From assembly GCF_027487935.1 (NCBI RefSeq), contig NZ_JAIYCP010000004.1, positions 1 to 64,000 of the forward strand: a stretch of 64,000 nucleotides of DNA. Direction: 5' to 3'. A program made the translations under genes and the position numbers. The stretch comes from Brevundimonas sp. (GTDB lineage Bacteria > Pseudomonadota > Alphaproteobacteria > Caulobacterales > Caulobacteraceae). Below, one piece after another: positions 53,724 through 62,802 of the stretch; position 1 is the stretch's first letter; every line of letters begins with the position of its first letter. The notes under the pieces are model-generated. The model saw only the letters and a program-made list of their open reading frames with translations, was not told where the DNA came from and searched no databases.

Positions 53724-54538
53724 CGCTCAAGGCGCACAGTGACAGGCATACCCCGTCGTTCAGGGGCTGGGAGCCGGCGATGGCCGTCGTCGGCGCGCTC
53801 ATTCTGATGGCGATGATCCCCACTGGCTGGCTGGCCCTCATCGACGACCGCACACTCAATGACGTCGGCATCTGGGACAAGCCGCTGAAATTCCTGCTTT
53901 CAACCGGGCTGTTCCTGCTGATGGCGTCCTGGGTCGCTACCCGGCTGCCTGTGGGCTGGCGCCACACCCGGGCCGGCCGCTATGTGGTCTGGGCAGCGAT
54001 TTTGTCGACCCTGTTCGAGGTCGGCTACATCGCCTTTCAGGCCAGCCGGGGACAGGCCTCCCACTTCAACTATTCCAACGGCTTCACCATCGCCATGTAT
54101 AGCCTGATGGGTGTCGGGGCCGTGATCCTTACCTCGACTGCGCTGGTCCAGGGTATCGGGGTGCTGCGTCATGATGCGGGCGATCCACCGGCCTTCCGTC
54201 GTGCGCTGGGCTGGGGTCTTGTCCTGACCTTCGTGCTCGGAACCGCGACGGGTGCCTATATGAGCGCCCAGATTGGCGGTCACTGGGTCGGGGGGCCGGC
54301 AAGCGACGCGGGGGGTCTGCCCTTTCTTGGATGGTCGACCACAGCCGGCGATCTGCGCCCGCCGCACTTCCTCGGTATCCATGCCGCCCAGGTGCTGCCG
54401 GTCACTGCCCTGATCCTTCTGGCGGTAAATCGCCGCCATGCTGACCTGCTGACCCGGCTGGCCATCGCGGGCTATGTGGCGATCACCGCCGCTGTTTTCT
54501 GGCAGGCGGTTTCGGGACGGCCGTTGCTCCCACTTTGA
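53720..54538 (+). CDS. Multi-pass membrane protein, hypothetical
   Basis: A 272-residue protein with about seven hydrophobic segments (AMAVVGALILMAMIPTGWLA, FLLSTGLFLLMASWVATRLP, and others). Conserved-looking polar patches are WDKPLKFLLS and RPPHFLGIHAAQVLPVTALI. I know no family for certain. Coupled to the ABA4-like gene by a 4-base overlap, so the two are one operon. Last gene before the convergent type II secretion block. Confidence 0.7.
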   Translation: MTLKAHSDRHTPSFRGWEPAMAVVGALILMAMIPTGWLALIDDRTLNDVGIWDKPLKFLLSTGLFLLMASWVATRLPVGWRHTRAGRYVVWAAILSTLFEVGYIAFQASRGQASHFNYSNGFTIAMYSLMGVGAVILTSTALVQGIGVLRHDAGDPPAFRRALGWGLVLTFVLGTATGAYMSAQIGGHWVGGPASDAGGLPFLGWSTTAGDLRPPHFLGIHAAQVLPVTALILLAVNRRHADLLTRLAIAGYVAITAAVFWQAVSGRPLLPL

Positions 54539-54628
54539 TCGCCTCAGCGAGGCCTTCTTAGGCGCACGCCGACCTTGCAAAACCCGGCCAGCGGGGCGGA
54601 GCACGGTCCACCCTGAGCCCGGATCCGG

Positions 54629-55522
54629 TCAGTCGGAAACCACTTGGTGCTGGTTCGACCCACCCGCATTCTCCGCGAGCGAGGGGGAGAGCCTTTGTCT
54701 CGAATAGACAACAACCTGCGCTCCAGCGGGACTGGCCCGACGGACAAGGGCACTGGCAGTTCGCTGACGGGTTTCTCCAACCTGGACCTCCGTCTCGACG
54801 GTGAAGAAGTTCGAGGTAAACCCCGCACCTGCAGGCACGAGGGTATTGAGCCCTGACAGATCGGCAGGCGTCAGATAGCCCAAACGTTGCCGCCTTGATG
54901 CCAGAAGTCGGGCCGTGACCGGACTGTCGAAGAGCACAGCCAGCAGGCGCTCATCCGCCGTATTGATGTTTATCGCTGTCTCGCGGGGAAGAGCTGCAAC
55001 AAGTTGGGAGAGCGTCTCGATCTCTGCAGGTTGCAATCCGACCACCCGAAGCTCCCCCAGGTTCGCCAAAGGACCCGTTGTGCTGACATAGCTGACAACC
55101 GGATCCAGGATTTGATCCGACAGCCCAAGCGCCTCCAGAACCCGAGCGAAACGAGCCCGGGCCAACGGATTTCCGGATCCGACACTGTTAAGGTTGAAGA
55201 AGGCCTGATCGTCCCGAACCTGCAGGCTGAAACGGCCTCCCTCGATCACAACGTTCTGATCCTCGACGGCTCTCCAGGCCTCTCGGGCGTGATCACTTGC
55301 CGAAGCCTCGACTGCATCGCGCCTGAGCGCGACGATGACCGAGGCTTCGCCCGCGCGCGTATATGCCCTGGCCTGGGCCGCTTCACGGAACCGGACGGTA
55401 CGATCGATCGCGACCTCCTGAGAGGTCATCATGAGCGTTACCATGATCGCAGCAACGCTCACGACCAGGAGAACGTTCAGCAGGATCATACCCTTACGGC
55501 CAGAAGGATTTCGCGTGGTCAT
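54629..55522 (-). CDS. gspK: Type II secretion minor pseudopilin GspK
   Basis: A 297-residue minor pseudopilin at the pilus tip. The prepilin site is RKG then MILLNVLLVVSV, with Asn in place of Glu at position 5, which is normal for GspK. The large C-terminal domain has EAVRRD-like helices and AININTADERLLAVLFDSPV with the saposin-like DLSGLNTLVP. Its ATG overlaps the gspJ stop by 4 bases. Last gene of the binding protein-gspJ-gspK unit. Confidence 0.92.
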   Translation of the reverse strand: MTTRNPSGRKGMILLNVLLVVSVAAIMVTLMMTSQEVAIDRTVRFREAAQARAYTRAGEASVIVALRRDAVEASASDHAREAWRAVEDQNVVIEGGRFSLQVRDDQAFFNLNSVGSGNPLARARFARVLEALGLSDQILDPVVSYVSTTGPLANLGELRVVGLQPAEIETLSQLVAALPRETAININTADERLLAVLFDSPVTARLLASRRQRLGYLTPADLSGLNTLVPAGAGFTSNFFTVETEVQVGETRQRTASALVRRASPAGAQVVVYSRQRLSPSLAENAGGSNQHQVVSD

Positions 55523-56088
55523 GGCAGTTCCGGAAGCTGCACCACTCGGCGCAGGCGCCCCTCCAACCCGTCAGGGGAGTCGCTCAGCACAACCGTCAAG
55601 GCGACTGCATCAGCCCTCGGCTCGGCACCCCTTACGGTACCGCCGGGGACAGGCCCCGGCGGCTGGCGGGACCATCCCTGACCCCGAACATGAAAGCTCC
55701 ATTCGACGGCCGTGACACCGGAAATCAAGCGCTGCTCAGCCCGGTCACCGACCCGCCGATTCAAGCCTCCGTCGATCAGCCGGTATTGCACCGAAGTGGA
55801 TCCGCCGACCGCGGTGGCGGACGAGCGACGAAAGCCGAGATTCGTACCAGAAAGCTCGAGCGGACCACTGTCCAGCGACTCGAAATCCTGAGAAACCAGA
55901 TACATGGCGCGTTGGAGTTCTGCCGTCCGGGCCAGCCGTCCATCCAGTCTTTCTCTGGCACCGATGACGCCGTCGAGCAGGGTAAACCCGGCCAGGGCAA
56001 TCAGGCCAAAAAGGCCAAGCGCGACCATCACCTCTATGAGGGTGAAGCCAGCCCTCAGGACCGGGCCGCCAGCTACCCTGTTCCTCAT
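55519..56088 (-). CDS. gspJ: Type II secretion minor pseudopilin GspJ
   Basis: A 189-residue minor pseudopilin. The processing site is VLRAG then FTLIEVMVALGLFGLIALAG with Glu5. The C-terminal part is beta-rich (SGTNLGFRRSSATAVGGSTS, VEWSFHVRGQGW). It overlaps the stop of the binding-protein gene by 4 bases and gspK by 4 bases, so the three genes form one translationally coupled unit. Confidence 0.92.
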   Translation of the reverse strand: MRNRVAGGPVLRAGFTLIEVMVALGLFGLIALAGFTLLDGVIGARERLDGRLARTAELQRAMYLVSQDFESLDSGPLELSGTNLGFRRSSATAVGGSTSVQYRLIDGGLNRRVGDRAEQRLISGVTAVEWSFHVRGQGWSRQPPGPVPGGTVRGAEPRADAVALTVVLSDSPDGLEGRLRRVVQLPELP

Positions 56089-57179
56089 GAGCCGGCGAGG
56101 TGGCTCACCACCCGAAGGCTGCCCCGATTCACGACCTGGATTGCGAGATCACGGGTACACCGACCATCGCCCGAAAAACGCACCGCACCGAGCACACCAT
56201 CGAACCCTTCGGGCGACGCGAGGCCATCTCGTGACAACCGACCCGAGAGCAGCAAACGGCGTGCAATCTTGGCTCCATCGTAGGCAAGACCAGCCAGCAA
56301 GCCGGGCTGGGTCCGGTGCCTCGCTTCAAAGGCCTCGGCGAACCCTCCGAAGACAGCGGGTTCGGGCGCGGCGACCCAGGCTCCGTTCACAGTATCGAGA
56401 ACGTCGGGCGACTCCTCGCTCCAGCGGGACGGCCCCAGAATTTGCAGCCCAAGACCAGCAATCCGGGCCGCCAGCGGAATGGTCCCGGTCCCCGATTGCG
56501 AGAACAACACGGCATCCGGCAAAGCCCCGCCCGAACCCGTCATCAACCAGGCACCGGTGTCACTTGCCGCCATCCCTTCGGCAGCATCGATCTCGAAAAG
56601 CTCCATCCCCAAAGAAAGGGCTGATTTGCGGGCCGCGTCGATCGACTGCCGCGACCAGGGATCCGTGTCACGGATGGCGGCGACCCGCCGCACTCCTCGG
56701 CCACGGGCATAGCCAAGGACTGCGGATACGCCTTGCGACGCCGTCAAACCCAGAACGAAGGCACCCGAGCCCACAAGATCGCCATCGTTGGAGAAGGTCA
56801 GCACAGGCACGCCGCCGGCGACGGCCAGAACCTCCTGAACTTCGCGGGCGAAAAGCGGACCCAAAAGCAGCTCGGCACCGCCCGATACGGCACGGGCGGC
56901 CGATACTCGCGCGCCCTCTGCTGTTCCGCCGGTGTCGAGGACGATAAAGCCCGGCTCCCGCTCTTCGGCCGGTCGCGTCAGGTTTATGGCTCGCTCCATG
57001 CTCAGGCCCACATCAGCCGACGAGCCAGTTATCGGCAGCAGAGCCGCTATGCGTGGCGTGTTCACGGACCGGGCCCTAGTATCGGGAACGGGAGCGCAAG
57101 CGGTGAGGAGCGAAGGAGCAAGCGATGCCAATCCAGCCGAGCCGGAAAAGCGAAGCCACTGTCGACGATCCATTGCCAT
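56085..57179 (-). CDS. Tat-exported lipoprotein with periplasmic-binding (LpoA-like) fold, in the T2SS locus
   Basis: A 364-residue protein with a twin-arginine signal (MDRRQWLRFSG) and a lipobox (LAPSLLTAC). The body resembles type I periplasmic binding proteins and LpoA, the activator of penicillin-binding protein 1A: ALLPITGSSADVGLSMERAI, GAELLLGPLFAREVQEVLAV and VPVLTFSNDGDLVGSGAFVL. It is the first gene of a coupled unit with gspJ and gspK. Such a protein is not a standard T2SS part. It might help the pseudopilus machine cross peptidoglycan, which is only a guess. The ATG at 57179 has GGAG upstream. Confidence 0.8.
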   Translation of the reverse strand: MAMDRRQWLRFSGSAGLASLAPSLLTACAPVPDTRARSVNTPRIAALLPITGSSADVGLSMERAINLTRPAEEREPGFIVLDTGGTAEGARVSAARAVSGGAELLLGPLFAREVQEVLAVAGGVPVLTFSNDGDLVGSGAFVLGLTASQGVSAVLGYARGRGVRRVAAIRDTDPWSRQSIDAARKSALSLGMELFEIDAAEGMAASDTGAWLMTGSGGALPDAVLFSQSGTGTIPLAARIAGLGLQILGPSRWSEESPDVLDTVNGAWVAAPEPAVFGGFAEAFEARHRTQPGLLAGLAYDGAKIARRLLLSGRLSRDGLASPEGFDGVLGAVRFSGDGRCTRDLAIQVVNRGSLRVVSHLAGS

Positions 57180-57898
57180 ATCAAACTCCGCTTGCCGCTC
57201 TTGTACGACAGGTCGGGGCCCGGCGCCTTGCGATTCTGGGTCTTGCCAGTTTCGCAGTCTCCCTCATTGCCACCGCACCCGCCCGGATCGTGATTTTACC
57301 CACCAGTGACGGCGGAACCAATGCCGCAGGGACGATCTGGAATGGCGAGGTCGCGATCGGGGAACAGACCGCTGTATCCTGGCGGCTGGCGCCTATCCGA
57401 TCGATCCTGAGCCTCGGAGTCGCATCCGACGTGGTGATCCGTGGCGGGCCTACCGACATCACAGCGAAAGCCATCTGGCGGCCCAGGCGACTGGAGTTGA
57501 ACAACGTCGCGGGGATCGCTGGTCCCGGCCTGGTCAACACCCTGATCGAGGACTTGCCGGTTCGTTGTGACCTCAGCTTTGCGGTCAAACTGGACAAGAT
57601 CGTGATAGCCGGCCCGGGGTCGCGCATCAGCGGCGAGGTCCGTAGCGGTGCCGGGCAATGCTGGGCCGAGGCCGGCACAGATCCGGAGCGCGTCGCAGTG
57701 CCGGCCATGACCGGCAGCGCCGTCACCGGAGCCAATGGGACGTCTGCCTGGCTGGTACCCACCGCACGGCCGCAGGGCGAGCGACTCGTACAGATGACAA
57801 TCGACCGTTCGGGCAAGTTGACCGCGAAAGTCCTCGAGGCTGGCACGCAAATCCTGCCTGCTGCACTCGGTCAGACCTCAATCGAGATGCAGATGTAA
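57125..57898 (+). CDS. gspN: Type II secretion protein GspN
   Basis: A 257-residue inner-membrane protein with one N-terminal helix (LAILGLASFAVSLIATAPAR) and a beta-rich periplasmic domain of the GspN type (TNAAGTIWNGEVAIGEQTAV, SWRLAPIRSI). GspN is an optional T2SS part near the inner membrane. It lies on the forward strand, between blocks of reverse-strand gsp genes, and its first 55 bases overlap the start of the binding-protein gene. The ATG at 57125 has a strong AAGGAG site. Confidence 0.82.
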   Translation: MPIQPSRKSEATVDDPLPYQTPLAALVRQVGARRLAILGLASFAVSLIATAPARIVILPTSDGGTNAAGTIWNGEVAIGEQTAVSWRLAPIRSILSLGVASDVVIRGGPTDITAKAIWRPRRLELNNVAGIAGPGLVNTLIEDLPVRCDLSFAVKLDKIVIAGPGSRISGEVRSGAGQCWAEAGTDPERVAVPAMTGSAVTGANGTSAWLVPTARPQGERLVQMTIDRSGKLTAKVLEAGTQILPAALGQTSIEMQM

Positions 57899-57903
57899 CC
57901 ACA

Positions 57904-59136
57904 CTAGATGCCCGCCAGACTGTTCAGGTTGACGATCGGCATCAGGATGGCCAGCACCAGCAGGAGAACCAACCCGCCCATCAAGAGCAGAATGGCGGGC
58001 TCCACCAGGGACACCATTGTGGCCGTCAGGGCCTCGGTATCGCTTTCCAGGTCGGTTGCTGCCCGGGCAAGGGCCTCACCCAGCCGGCCACTGCTTTCGC
58101 CGCTTGCCACCACGGCGACCAGCATGGCCGGAAAGCAATCCGCTTCGGTCATCGCCCGCTGCAGACTTGCGCCCTCCTTCAACCTTGCGGCCACCAATCG
58201 GGCCCGGCTGCGCACCCAGGCATTAGGGGTCACCGCGGCTGCGGCGTTGACCGCGTCCACAAGCGGTACTCCACTGCGAACGAGGGTCGACAAACTGCCG
58301 GCAAACCGCGCTGCATTCATCTGCATGCTGAACCTCGCCGTTGGCGGTTGCTGCGCGATCAGCCGGGCCACAGTCAGGACATTGGCCTCACTTTGCAGCC
58401 ATTGCCGCGTCGCCAGAACGCTGGCTGCCAGCAGGATCACCAAGATCCAGCCCAGCTTCTGCAGCATGTCGCTGAGGCCGATCAGGCCCCGGGTCAGAAG
58501 AGGGAGTTCCGCGCCCCGGGACACGAATACTCTTGTGATATCCGGCACAACATAGACCAGCATCAGAACGACGATCAGCATCGATACAACCGCCAGAAGG
58601 GCGGGATAAATCAGCGCCAACTGGACCTTGCGCTGGGATCGCTCACGTCTCTCGACGAACTCGGTCAGGTGCGCGAGCACGGCATCGAGTTGGCCCGACT
58701 GCTCACCTGCAGCGACTGACGCCCTGTAATAGTCAGGGAAAACTCGGGGGTGTTCTCCCAGGGCGACCGCGAAGCTGCGCCCCTCGAGAATGGCACCACG
58801 GACGTTGAGCAACACGGAGCCTTCCGGCCGCTTGGCATTCTGGTCGCCAATGATGCGCAGAGCCTGTTCAATGCGAATGCCGCTGCCGATCATTGTCGAG
58901 AGCTGACGGGTCAGGGCAGCAAGCGCCCTGTTACCGACGCGGGGCCGGAAAAGGCGAGCCAGATCGATGTCGCGCCTTCCCGGGCCGACAGCCGCTTCAG
59001 TCGTCAGCTCGACCGATGTCGGGATCAGATTGCGGTCGCGAAGAGCTCTTCGGGCCCCCGAGGCGTTCGGCGCCTCCACGACCCCGCGTATCGGCTTGCC
59101 GGTCTGGTCTACTGCCCTGTAGCTGAAGGCGGGCAT
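57904..59136 (-). CDS. gspF: Type II secretion inner-membrane protein GspF
   Basis: A 410-residue inner-membrane protein with two T2SSF domains and three membrane helices (LALIYPALLAVVSMLIVVLM among them). It opens MPAFSYRAVDQTGKPIRGVV with EAPNASGARRALRDRNLIPT, the family start. Motifs FAVALGEHPRVFPDYYRASV and GVPLVDAVNAAAAVTPN recur in the two halves. It follows gspE by three bases and ends five bases from the convergent gspN stop. Confidence 0.94.
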   Translation of the reverse strand: MPAFSYRAVDQTGKPIRGVVEAPNASGARRALRDRNLIPTSVELTTEAAVGPGRRDIDLARLFRPRVGNRALAALTRQLSTMIGSGIRIEQALRIIGDQNAKRPEGSVLLNVRGAILEGRSFAVALGEHPRVFPDYYRASVAAGEQSGQLDAVLAHLTEFVERRERSQRKVQLALIYPALLAVVSMLIVVLMLVYVVPDITRVFVSRGAELPLLTRGLIGLSDMLQKLGWILVILLAASVLATRQWLQSEANVLTVARLIAQQPPTARFSMQMNAARFAGSLSTLVRSGVPLVDAVNAAAAVTPNAWVRSRARLVAARLKEGASLQRAMTEADCFPAMLVAVVASGESSGRLGEALARAATDLESDTEALTATMVSLVEPAILLLMGGLVLLLVLAILMPIVNLNSLAGI

Positions 59137-59139
59137 GGC

Positions 59140-60645
59140 TCAGGTCTCATCCTGAACAACGCGATACACCTCATCGACTGTGGTCAGCCCGGCCAGCAAC
59201 TTGGCCCTGGCGTCGTCCAGCAGGCTTGGGCCCGAGAGGCGAGCCGCCTGTCCAAGTTCCAGTTCGGAGGCACCATCGTGAATGAGCGCCTGCAACCGTT
59301 CGTCGACCTCAACCACCTCATAGAGCCCAAGACGACCCTTGTAGCCTTCCTGCCGGCAATCCGGGCATCCACGCGCCCGCCAGATCCGGACGCCGATTTC
59401 CAGAGCACCTCCCAGGGCCTCCGCGTCCACCGCTGTTGCCTCCGAAGGCTCGCGACAATGAGGGCAAAGACGTCGAACCAGCCGTTGGGCGATCAGCCCG
59501 ACCAACATCGGCGCCAGAAGATAGCGTTCGACTCCGATATCGATAAGCCGAGTGACGCTGCCGATTGCGCTGTTTGTGTGCAGCGTCGACAGAATCAGAT
59601 GGCCCGTCAGGCTGGACCGGACAGCGACCTCGGCCGTTTCCTGATCACGGATCTCTCCCACCATGATCACGTCCGGATCCTGGCGCAGGATGGATCGCAG
59701 CCCGCGCGCGAAAGTCAGGTCGATGCGGCTGTTGACCTGTATCTGACCGACTCCCTCGAGTTCGTACTCGATGGGATCTTCAACAGTCATGATATTGCGA
59801 CGCCGGTCGTTCAGCCGGGTCAGGGCCGCATAGAGACTCGTGGTTTTGCCCGCGCCCGTTGGGCCCGTAACCAGTATGATCCCGTGAGGCCGGGCGATCA
59901 TTCGCTCAAAGACCGCAAGATCCCGCTCCTGCATGCCCAGCCCGGTCAGTCCCAGACGAGTCGCATCACGATCCAGCAGTCGCATGACGACCCGCTCGCC
60001 ATACTGGGTGGGAACCGTCGACACACGCACGTCCAGGTCCAATCCGCCGACCCGCAGCTTGACCCGACCGTCATGCGGCAACCGCTTCTCCGCGATGTCC
60101 AGTTGGGCCATGACCTTGATGCGACTGACCAGGAGAGGAGCCAGAGCGCGATCAGGCTCGATCTTGTCCCGTAGCACGCCATCCACACGGAAGCGGACGA
60201 TGACCCGCTTTTCCTCGGTCTCGATATGGATATCCGACGCGCCTTCCCGAACTGCCTCCAGAAGCAGTGCGTTGATCAGGCGAATGACCGGAGAGTCGTC
60301 TCGCTGGTCCAGCAAATCATCGACCATGACGGCAGACTGGGCCAGGGCGGCCAGATCATCGCCGGACGCAACCGTAAAGTCTGAGGACTGCCCGGCGAGG
60401 CTGCGATACTGGCCCTGCAACTCGGCTTCGAAGGTCTCTTCATCGACCGGCACAAACTGCACGTCAGGTCCGAAGACCCGCTGCACTTCGAGCCTTGCTT
60501 CCAGCTTGAGCGGGATTCGATGGTTACAGAGCAGGCAACCATTTTCGTCCGTCTTGACGAGGACGCCGGCTCGGCGTGCGAAGGCATATGACAGACCGTA
60601 ATCCGTCGACGTCGACGTCGCACTGTCGACAGTCGGCTCACTCAT
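59140..60645 (-). CDS. gspE: Type II secretion ATPase GspE
   Basis: A 501-residue cytoplasmic secretion ATPase. Walker A is ILVTGPTGAGKTTSLYAALT near residues 255-275; the Walker B region SILRQDPDVIMVGEIRDQET follows. A zinc-binding four-cysteine motif (CPHCREP...CPDCRQEG) lies in the C-terminal domain. The N-terminal GspE_N domain binds GspL. The ATG overlaps the stop of gspM by 4 bases. Powers pseudopilus assembly. Confidence 0.95.
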   Translation of the reverse strand: MSEPTVDSATSTSTDYGLSYAFARRAGVLVKTDENGCLLCNHRIPLKLEARLEVQRVFGPDVQFVPVDEETFEAELQGQYRSLAGQSSDFTVASGDDLAALAQSAVMVDDLLDQRDDSPVIRLINALLLEAVREGASDIHIETEEKRVIVRFRVDGVLRDKIEPDRALAPLLVSRIKVMAQLDIAEKRLPHDGRVKLRVGGLDLDVRVSTVPTQYGERVVMRLLDRDATRLGLTGLGMQERDLAVFERMIARPHGIILVTGPTGAGKTTSLYAALTRLNDRRRNIMTVEDPIEYELEGVGQIQVNSRIDLTFARGLRSILRQDPDVIMVGEIRDQETAEVAVRSSLTGHLILSTLHTNSAIGSVTRLIDIGVERYLLAPMLVGLIAQRLVRRLCPHCREPSEATAVDAEALGGALEIGVRIWRARGCPDCRQEGYKGRLGLYEVVEVDERLQALIHDGASELELGQAARLSGPSLLDDARAKLLAGLTTVDEVYRVVQDET

Positions 60646-61151
60646 CGGCGCACCAGCGACAACCGGGCATTGACGACGCCGGGCGCGGTCTGGCGCTCGA
60701 TCCTGCCGGCCGCGACGGTTACGCCGGCGTCGCGCTCCAGACGATCAAGCCATTGAACCAGTCGATTGAAATCCACGGCCTCAAGCACCACGCGGGTCAG
60801 CTCGCCTTGCTGTTCGATCTGGCGAATCTGGAGCGCAGATTCGCTGGCGGTAATCGTGACGATCATCTGGACAGGTTGGGACCGTATTGGACTGGCAGCC
60901 GCAGTCTGCAGCGTCGGGCCTGCGCTTCGGAGTCGCGTCGCGAGCTCGGTATAGAGCCGGATCTCCGACTGTGCTGCCGTCCGCGCTTGCTGAAGCGGGA
61001 GCCAAATCCCGACCCATGATCCCCACAGAAGCAAGATCGTGACCAGAACGAGCAGCAGGGACCGTTCTCTGGGTGCACGATCTTCCCACCAGGTTCGACC
61101 TTGGCTGATCAGGGAGCCGACGAAGGCAGGCAAGGTGAAGGCCGACCTCAT
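60642..61151 (-). CDS. gspM: Type II secretion protein GspM
   Basis: A 169-residue inner-membrane protein with one helix (RSLLLVLVTILLLWGSWVGI) and a periplasmic domain (QPVQMIVTITASESALQIRQ, VDFNRLVQWLDRLERDAGVT). GspM links GspL to the pseudopilus. Family sequences are poorly conserved, but position between gspL and gspE and the short ferredoxin-like domain fit. Overlaps gspL by 4 bases. Confidence 0.88.
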   Translation of the reverse strand: MRSAFTLPAFVGSLISQGRTWWEDRAPRERSLLLVLVTILLLWGSWVGIWLPLQQARTAAQSEIRLYTELATRLRSAGPTLQTAAASPIRSQPVQMIVTITASESALQIRQIEQQGELTRVVLEAVDFNRLVQWLDRLERDAGVTVAAGRIERQTAPGVVNARLSLVRR

Positions 61152-62284
61152 GGTACCTGCTCTTGAGGCGACAGGATAATGGTCTGACGGGCCCGCCCGC
61201 CCTCGGCGACAGCTCCGCGACTGACAGGGGCCAGACCGGCACCACGCAAGGCAGCCTCGACGTCCTGAAGGGCTGCCAGATCGGACGCCTCGACTTCCAT
61301 GGTTAGCCCGGTCGCCCGTTCAAAGGCCAAGGACTGAAACGAGATGGTCTGCGCGACGGGCTGAAGGACTTCGGCGGCTCGAACAAGCACGGGAAGCAGG
61401 CCGGTTGCTTGGCTGGCGCGAGGGAGCATGGCTTCCGCTGTCGCGGCGAGATCCCCGCTGACCGGTCCACCGGCCTTGGCGACCAGATCTGCCACCTCTG
61501 CCCGTCTGCTATCCGCCGTGATGATCAGGGCCACAGTGTCCACGGTATGGATCGCCACATGCCCCAGCAGCCCGATGCCGGCGACCAGTAGAAGCCGCTT
61601 GAGCCAGGGTGCGCGCTTTGACTTCGGGGCATAGCGCCCCTGGCGAAGGTCGAGTGCTATGGAACCCGCCCAGGACACCGGCCCCGAAACGGCAGCGGAA
61701 CCCGGCTCGGACGTGAGCTCCGGCGGCAATTCGTCCCCGTATGAAATCAACCGGGGACGATCAGCGGCCTGCCAGACAGCAGAAAACACCGATGACGGCA
61801 CCGCAAACGCCGTGCCGTCATGCCCATGCACCATGACGCGGTTCGCGCTGGCAGCCACCGACCAACTGCCGAAATCTGCCCGCGGGAGTGTCAGGGCGTC
61901 GGGAAGGACAGCCGCGGTCTCAAGACCGGCCGCCTCGATCACCTCGCACCATTGGGCCATCAGATCATGGCGGACGATGCCGGCCATATAGCGACCCGGC
62001 GAAAGCGCCTCGCCCAAGGCCGCGTGCAGAACCTCGATTGGCTCCGAAACCTCATCTTCCAGCACGAAAGGAAGTGCGGCGGCCCGTCGTGCCCGGTTCG
62101 CGATCGGCAGGTCGACGCCGAGAAGCCTCACCTCCTCCGTCGGGACCAGGACAACGGGCAGCCCGGTCCAGCTGGCGTCCCTGAGCACGAGCCCATCGGC
62201 ACCGAGCGACCACACGCCATACGCCGGGCCTGGTCGCTGACCGCCGGTGACTTCCGGCGCATAATCGATATCTCGTTCAGGCAT
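61148..62284 (-). CDS. gspL: Type II secretion protein GspL
   Basis: A 378-residue protein with a cytoplasmic actin-like domain (VVLVPTEEVRLLGVDLPIAN, AAALPFVLEDEVSEPIEVLH), a membrane helix (LLLVAGIGLLGHVAIHTVDT) and a periplasmic domain (AQTISFQSLAFERATGLTME). It anchors GspE at the membrane. First gene of gspL-gspM-gspE-gspF, and divergent from gspG with only 35 bases between the two starts. Confidence 0.9.
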   Translation of the reverse strand: MPERDIDYAPEVTGGQRPGPAYGVWSLGADGLVLRDASWTGLPVVLVPTEEVRLLGVDLPIANRARRAAALPFVLEDEVSEPIEVLHAALGEALSPGRYMAGIVRHDLMAQWCEVIEAAGLETAAVLPDALTLPRADFGSWSVAASANRVMVHGHDGTAFAVPSSVFSAVWQAADRPRLISYGDELPPELTSEPGSAAVSGPVSWAGSIALDLRQGRYAPKSKRAPWLKRLLLVAGIGLLGHVAIHTVDTVALIITADSRRAEVADLVAKAGGPVSGDLAATAEAMLPRASQATGLLPVLVRAAEVLQPVAQTISFQSLAFERATGLTMEVEASDLAALQDVEAALRGAGLAPVSRGAVAEGGRARQTIILSPQEQVP

Positions 62285-62319
62285 GGGCGCCCCTTGGCGA
62301 CCGATGTATAGCTGGCATC

Positions 62320-62799
62320 ATGTTTGTGACGCCAGAGCTTGAGCGACCTGCGGAACCGGGAGCCGCCAGAAAAATTCTGGTGTGCCGGGGTGGGTTCACC
62401 TTGATCGAGATGATTGTGGTTTTGGCCATCATCGGTGTGATGGCGCTCATTATCGTGCCGAACGTGATCGGTCGGCCAGATCAAGCGAGGGTGACGGTTG
62501 CCAAGACCGATATGCGCACGATCTCGGCAGCATTGAAAATCTATCGTCTCGACAACGGCGACTATCCGACGACCGAACAGGGGCTCGAGGCCCTGGTGAG
62601 CCGACCGGCGGCACCGCCGCAGCCCGCCAACTGGTCGCCTGAAGGTTACCTGCCGGCTGTTCCGCTTGATCCGTGGGGCAATCCTTACGCCTACCGGAGT
62701 CCCGGAGAGAGCGGAGCTTTCGAGCTATCGAGCCTCGGCAAGGATGGTCAGCCGGGTGGCGAAAGGCTCGATGCAGATCTTTCGGCTGCGGACCGCTAA
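62320..62799 (+). CDS. gspG: Type II secretion major pseudopilin GspG
   Basis: A 159-residue pseudopilin that forms the pseudopilus. The prepilin site is RGG then FTLIEMIVVLAIIGVMALII with Glu5, and the C-terminal domain has ISAALKIYRLDNGDYPTTEQ with GLEALV and DPWGNPYAYRSPGESGAFEL, typical GspG calcium-site and structure motifs. The ATG at 62320 gives a 27-residue leader with no good ribosome site; a GTG at 62380 would give a short leader and is possible. Confidence 0.94.
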   Translation: MFVTPELERPAEPGAARKILVCRGGFTLIEMIVVLAIIGVMALIIVPNVIGRPDQARVTVAKTDMRTISAALKIYRLDNGDYPTTEQGLEALVSRPAAPPQPANWSPEGYLPAVPLDPWGNPYAYRSPGESGAFELSSLGKDGQPGGERLDADLSAADR

Positions 62800-62802
62800 G
62801 CC

